From: Thalassotalea_E sp964620605
GTDB lineage: Bacteria > Pseudomonadota > Gammaproteobacteria > Enterobacterales > Alteromonadaceae
Direction of reading: 5' to 3'
Assembly (NCBI GenBank): GCA_964620605.1
Contig: CAZUHQ010000139.1
Location: 1 to 8,754, forward strand
DNA length: 8,754 bases
Shown: piece by piece, positions 5,590-8,754 of the stretch
How the letters are laid out: each line of letters opens with the position of its first letter
Position numbering within the stretch: position 1 is the first letter of the stretch
The notes under the pieces: model-generated
What the model was told of the DNA's origin: nothing
Database searches by the model: none
What the model saw: the letters and a program-made list of their open reading frames with translations, nothing else
Made by a program: the position numbers and the translations under genes

Positions 5590-5907
5590 TTAATAATCTT
5601 TTGGCGAATAGCGATAGACAGCTTTTTCATCCGGCCAGCTGCTTAGCGGGAACGGGTATTGTTCAGAGTTTACTGTTAAAAATTGATTTATCTGATAAAT
5701 ATAATTATTTAAACTCTCACCAAAGGATTTTAGTGGTGCATTAGCCTTTCTGGTTAACAGTAAAGAAAAGAACTGAAATATCGCAATCACAGTCACTAAA
5801 AACCGGGCAAAGCCGCCAATAAAACCAAACAGTAACATAAACAGCCCGCGTAGCCAGACGCTGGTATTTTGCCAATTTTTCTTGGTGTCGTTAGTTTCTC
5901 TATACAT
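5590..5907 (-). CDS. DUF4389 domain membrane protein, 105 residues
   Basis: This is an inner-membrane protein of unknown function, matching DUF4389 as I remember it: an N-terminal W-x-RGLFMLLF segment, a hydrophobic region, a short loop with FGESLNNYIYQINQFLT, and the signature PFPLSSWP near the C-terminus. Residues about 19-52 are hydrophobic, long enough for one extended or two short transmembrane helices broken by GGFARF. The C-terminal half is polar and probably lies on one face of the membrane. The ATG at 5907 has GAGG nine bases upstream on the minus strand (complement of 5916-5919). It stands alone, convergent with efp and separated from the peptidase gene by a strong terminator, so it is likely monocistronic. 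The context gives no clue to its role. Confidence 0.88.
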   Translation of the reverse strand: MYRETNDTKKNWQNTSVWLRGLFMLLFGFIGGFARFLVTVIAIFQFFSLLLTRKANAPLKSFGESLNNYIYQINQFLTVNSEQYPFPLSSWPDEKAVYRYSPKDY

Positions 5908-6109
5908 AAAAAGTGCCTCATTTAACGCTTACTGGCTATTACTAAGCAAAAACAAAACCAATTAAATAGTGATTTAATATCAGTTGGTTAAAGAGGTGGG
6001 CAATTATGTCTTCAGCGATTTAGACCAGATAGCGGTTAGATTGACCAAATTTTTCTGCAAACGTGTCAAGCTGTTGGAGTTTAATTAAAAAAGGTTTGTG
6101 GATTGATAA

Positions 6110-6141
6110 AAAAGCCTGCTAATTGGCATTAGCAGGCTTTT
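6110..6141. terminator. Strong bidirectional terminator after the S9 peptidase gene
   Basis: A perfect 14-bp stem (AAAAGCCTGCTAAT / ATTAGCAGGCTTTT) with loop TGGC lies 26 bases past the peptidase stop on the minus strand. A-rich sequence on the left gives the minus transcript a T run. It also shields the 5908-6109 gap, in which I see no gene or clear RNA element. Confidence 0.93.
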
Positions 6142-6167
6142 ATTATTTTAAATGCAATTGCAGCTTA

Positions 6168-8483
6168 CTATTTATTGCGATTCATTAAATAACGATCAAA
6201 ATAATCCGTTTTCATGGTTTGGATATGTAAGGTGGTGCCTTCACCTTCCCATAAACCATGGCTACGATTTGGGTATGACATAAACTGGAACTGCTTGTTA
6301 TGTTTAACCAGTTCATTGATCAAACGCTCTGAGCCTTGATAATGGACATTGTCATCACCGGTACCATGGATTAACAGTAAATTACCTTGCAGGTTCTTGG
6401 CAAAGGTGATCGGTGAGCCTTGCTGATAGCCTGCTTCGTTATCTGCTAAGATACCGGAATAGCGTTCCTGGTAGATGGTGTCATATAAGCGTTGATCAGG
6501 CACAGGTGCTAACGAAATACCGACGTGATATTGCTCTGGATAGCGGAACAACATGTTTAAGGTCATCGACCCGCCACCTGAATGACCCCAGATGCCGACC
6601 CGATCGGTATCGATATAATCCCAGCGTTTCGCCATTGCTTTTAATGCATCGGATTGATCGCGTGAAGATAACACGCCGATAGCGCCGTAAACCTCTTTAC
6701 GCCATTTTCTTCCTTTGGGTGCTCGGGTGCCACGATTGTCAATGGAGGCGACTAAATAGCCTTTTTCGGTGAGCATTTGATCCCAAAGGTAGGAGTTGCC
6801 ACGCCATTTGTCTTGTACCGTTTGTCCCCAGGCTTCGCCGTAAACATAGAAGATGATTGGGTATTTTTTCTTTGGATCAAAATCAGCAGGGCGCATAATG
6901 TACCCGTCTAGTACCACCCCGTCTTGTGCTGTGACTTGGAAAAACTCATGTTGTGGTGCTTTTAATTTCTTGAGTTTAGCGATTAGCTTGGCGTTATCCA
7001 TCATCATATGCTGCTCTTGATGGCCTTCCACCTTGATTAAACGTTTTTGCGTGGGCTGAGTAAAGCTTGAGTGACTGTGAATTGCCCATTGGCCGTCTGG
7101 CGACATTTGATAGCTGTTATTGCCGGCAAAACTTTCAGGCGTCACTTGCTGGTTAACTTCACTGGCATCGAGCTTACTTCTGAATAAATAACGTTGGCCG
7201 ACATTTTTCGGCGACGCGATATAATATAGCCAGCCGTTAGTTTCGTCGACTGCTTGCAAATTGACGACATCAAAGTCACCTGGTGTTAAATCAAGCTTGG
7301 TTTTGCCGTCGCGTGAAATCAGATAAAAATGGCGCCAGCCCGAGGTTTCACTGGTCCAGATAAAGTGTTTACCATTATTTAGCCATTTGGCATCGGTAAT
7401 GCCGTCGAGAAAGTGTTCATCGACTTCAGTGTAGATTTTAGTAACCTTGCCGTTTGTCGCATTCGCTAAATATAAATGGTTGTGATCTTGTTTGCGATTT
7501 AAATGCTGCACTAACACTTGTTCGCTATTGCCGGACCAGTTCATACGCGGAATATACATCTCGCGAGAATTGCCCGGCAGTTTTACCCAGGTGGTTTTTT
7601 TTGACGCTAAATTAACAATACCGACATTGGCTAAGGCATTAGTTTCACCGACTTTTGGATAAGGGAAGCTGGTAATGGTTGGATAAAGCTCATCCGTGTT
7701 ATTGATCATGTGAAAGTCTTTGCTGCCACTGGTATCAAGCTGCCAGTAGGCAATTTTTTTACCGTCAGGACTCCAGCGAAAACCATCGCGAATACCGAAT
7801 TCTTCTTCGTAAACCCAGTCGAATAAGCCGTTGATAATGCCGTTGCCCGCAGTATCTGTGAGCTGGCTAACCTTGCCTGAGGTTAATTCTTCCAGATAAA
7901 TATTATTGTCGACCACATAGGCTACACGAGTGGCATCCGGTGAGAATTTGGCGAACATCAGGCTGCTGTCTTTTACCTTGTTGCCGCCTAAACGAGATAA
8001 GTTGCTAGTATTTAAATCTAATACCCAGTAATCGCCTCGGCTGTTAGAACGCCAGACTTTTTTACTATTGGTATAAATCAGTAACTTCTGACGGTCATCA
8101 GACCAAATATAATTGTCTACTGTTAATGGCTTAGATTCACCTTGTGGCGTTAATTGCTCCGCGGTGACTAAGACTGTGCGTTTTAGTGTTGTTGGGGCAT
8201 AAACCACTATGTCTTTGCCTATGCTAAGTGCTTTTCCCTGATCATCTTGTTTAGTCGTAGTGGAGTCTTCTAACGCAGTATAGCCACTACCGTCTTCTAA
8301 CCAACGAATGCGGCCAATATGGTCTGAGCTAAATTCGCGATCTTTATAAATGCGTTCTAGGCTCAAGGCATTTGTTTTACTGGCTTGTGCCTGCTGAGTT
8401 GTTTGAGTTGTGCTTTGGCACGCCATCACTGTTGTTGTTATCATCGCGCCGATTAACCAGCGCTGTAAACTAGAGAGTTGCAT
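6168..8483 (-). CDS. S9B dipeptidyl peptidase IV-type lipoprotein
   Basis: This is a serine exopeptidase of the prolyl oligopeptidase clan, expected to release Xaa-Pro dipeptides in the periplasm or at the outer membrane. The 771-residue protein starts with a lipoprotein signal (LIGAMITTTVMAC, lipid-bearing Cys at 22). Residues about 40-480 form the beta-propeller domain. They contain DWVYEEEFG, whose E227-E228 pair matches the Glu-Glu motif (E205-E206 in human DPP4) that holds the substrate N-terminus, supporting dipeptidyl peptidase activity. The alpha/beta-hydrolase domain carries Ser635 in GHSGGGS, Asp710 in HGTGDDNVH and His742 in RSHGLW, close in spacing to human S630/D708/H740. GHSGGG replaces the GWSYGG of eukaryotic DPP4. 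I chose ATG 8483 because AAAGGAAA lies seven bases upstream and the signal peptide begins there; a TTG 19 codons earlier would bury it. It stands alone between a terminator and a divergent ABC gene. Confidence 0.95.
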   Translation of the reverse strand: MQLSSLQRWLIGAMITTTVMACQSTTQTTQQAQASKTNALSLERIYKDREFSSDHIGRIRWLEDGSGYTALEDSTTTKQDDQGKALSIGKDIVVYAPTTLKRTVLVTAEQLTPQGESKPLTVDNYIWSDDRQKLLIYTNSKKVWRSNSRGDYWVLDLNTSNLSRLGGNKVKDSSLMFAKFSPDATRVAYVVDNNIYLEELTSGKVSQLTDTAGNGIINGLFDWVYEEEFGIRDGFRWSPDGKKIAYWQLDTSGSKDFHMINNTDELYPTITSFPYPKVGETNALANVGIVNLASKKTTWVKLPGNSREMYIPRMNWSGNSEQVLVQHLNRKQDHNHLYLANATNGKVTKIYTEVDEHFLDGITDAKWLNNGKHFIWTSETSGWRHFYLISRDGKTKLDLTPGDFDVVNLQAVDETNGWLYYIASPKNVGQRYLFRSKLDASEVNQQVTPESFAGNNSYQMSPDGQWAIHSHSSFTQPTQKRLIKVEGHQEQHMMMDNAKLIAKLKKLKAPQHEFFQVTAQDGVVLDGYIMRPADFDPKKKYPIIFYVYGEAWGQTVQDKWRGNSYLWDQMLTEKGYLVASIDNRGTRAPKGRKWRKEVYGAIGVLSSRDQSDALKAMAKRWDYIDTDRVGIWGHSGGGSMTLNMLFRYPEQYHVGISLAPVPDQRLYDTIYQERYSGILADNEAGYQQGSPITFAKNLQGNLLLIHGTGDDNVHYQGSERLINELVKHNKQFQFMSYPNRSHGLWEGEGTTLHIQTMKTDYFDRYLMNRNK

Positions 8484-8516
8484 AAACGTTTCCTTTAATA
8501 AGCGTGTTATTACTTT

Positions 8517-8532
8517 AAATTGTATACAATTT
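8517..8532. promoter_or_regulatory. 16-bp perfect palindrome upstream of the S9 peptidase
   Basis: AAATTGTATACAATTT is a perfect inverted repeat 33 bases upstream of the peptidase ATG. On the minus strand it includes TATACA, a good -10 match, with only a weak -35 candidate (TGAAAA) at 17 bases. It could be a promoter, an operator or both. AT-rich palindromes also arise by chance. Confidence 0.35.
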
Positions 8533-8605
8533 GTTGGCAATGCTTTTCATCGTAAAAAACAGCATAGCTAACGGAAAATTTCAGTGTTTAATTGCTAATT
8601 TACCA

Positions 8606-8635
8606 TTGAAAATAAGCAATTTTGCCCCATGTTAT
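8606..8635 (+). promoter_or_regulatory. Candidate promoter of the YadG-like ABC gene
   Basis: TTGAAA (8606-8611, five of six to the -35 consensus) and TGTTAT (8630-8635, four of six to the -10) are separated by 18 bases. Transcription would begin near 8642, giving a leader of about 20 bases that includes the ribosome binding site GAGGTGG (8651-8657). Matching is by eye only. Confidence 0.4.
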
Positions 8636-8662
8636 CAGGATGTTTTTATTGAGGTGGTTGCC

Positions 8663-8754
8663 ATGCAAAAAGCACTTGAAATTACGGGCTTGAAAAAAAC
8701 TTACAAAGGTGGATTTCAGGCATTAAAGGGAATTGATTTAACGGTTGAACAAGG
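8663..8754 (+). CDS. ABC transporter ATP-binding protein, YadG-like, N-terminal fragment
   Basis: Only the first 30 codons are inside the window. They read MQKALEITGLKKTYKGG and continue to ALKGIDLTVEQ, the standard start of an ABC nucleotide-binding domain: first beta strand, the aromatic A-loop residue Y14 that stacks on adenine, and the strand before the Walker A loop. The sequence is very like E. coli YadG as I recall it (ALELQQLKKTYPGGVQALRGIDL), an ATPase paired with the ABC-2 type permease YadH. A permease gene is therefore expected just outside the window. GAGGTGG at 8651-8657 precedes the ATG by five bases. Walker A, the signature motif and Walker B are not visible, so the subfamily call rests on the N-terminus alone. 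Confidence 0.85.
   Translation, partial: MQKALEITGLKKTYKGGFQALKGIDLTVEQ

Noticed and set aside
5908..6109. Small RNA or small gene in the gap between DUF4389 and the peptidase terminator
   Set aside because: Only very short frames and no clear promoter-hairpin-T-run unit of its own; nothing supportable.
6413..6682. Plus-strand open frame inside the S9 peptidase
   Set aside because: Antisense shadow of the catalytic domain coding region.
8484..8540. N-terminal extension of the S9 peptidase from a TTG at 8540
   Set aside because: It would bury the lipoprotein signal, and the ribosome binding site is placed for ATG 8483.

Overview
The window reads as chromosomal DNA of a marine gammaproteobacterium, most likely in Alteromonadales (Colwelliaceae such as Thalassotalea or Colwellia). 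This is inferred from the AT-rich base composition, the close match of GroEL and EF-P to enterobacterial proteins as I remember them, the divergent epmB/efp pair, and the DUF3016, DUF4389 and DPP4-type lipoprotein genes. No database search was possible.

Layout. Bases 1-790 are the 3' half of groEL, closed by a UUCG-loop terminator (932-960). Directly after the terminator T-run lies an accessory segment, 965-1855. It is the 3' part of a group II intron: a broken maturase C-terminus with HNH domain, an unrelated 116-residue ORF with its own ribosome binding site and a C-terminal membrane segment, a 34-nt domain V, and a domain VI with a bulged branch-point A and an AC 3' end. Domains I-III and most of the maturase are absent, so it cannot be a self-sufficient intron. 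A second terminator-like hairpin (1879-1911) separates it from a HEAT-like protein gene (1945-2496), which overlaps a small membrane protein gene (2486-2749). An exported DUF3016 protein follows (2939-3436) and ends at a bidirectional terminator.

The right part is ordinary core genome. On the minus strand are a 100-residue hypothetical gene and epmB (EF-P lysine 2,3-aminomutase). efp is divergent from epmB across 48 bases, so the modifying enzyme and its target share one intergenic region. Then come a DUF4389 membrane protein (minus), a strong terminator, a 771-residue DPP4-type S9 peptidase with a lipoprotein signal (minus), and divergently the first 30 codons of a YadG-like ABC ATPase running off the window.

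The most interesting part is the 965-1855 remnant. A 5'-truncated but 3'-intact intron abutting a terminator looks like an incomplete retrotransposition product or a deletion relic. It carries a possible passenger gene in domain IV. I see no defence system, CRISPR array, tRNA or rRNA.
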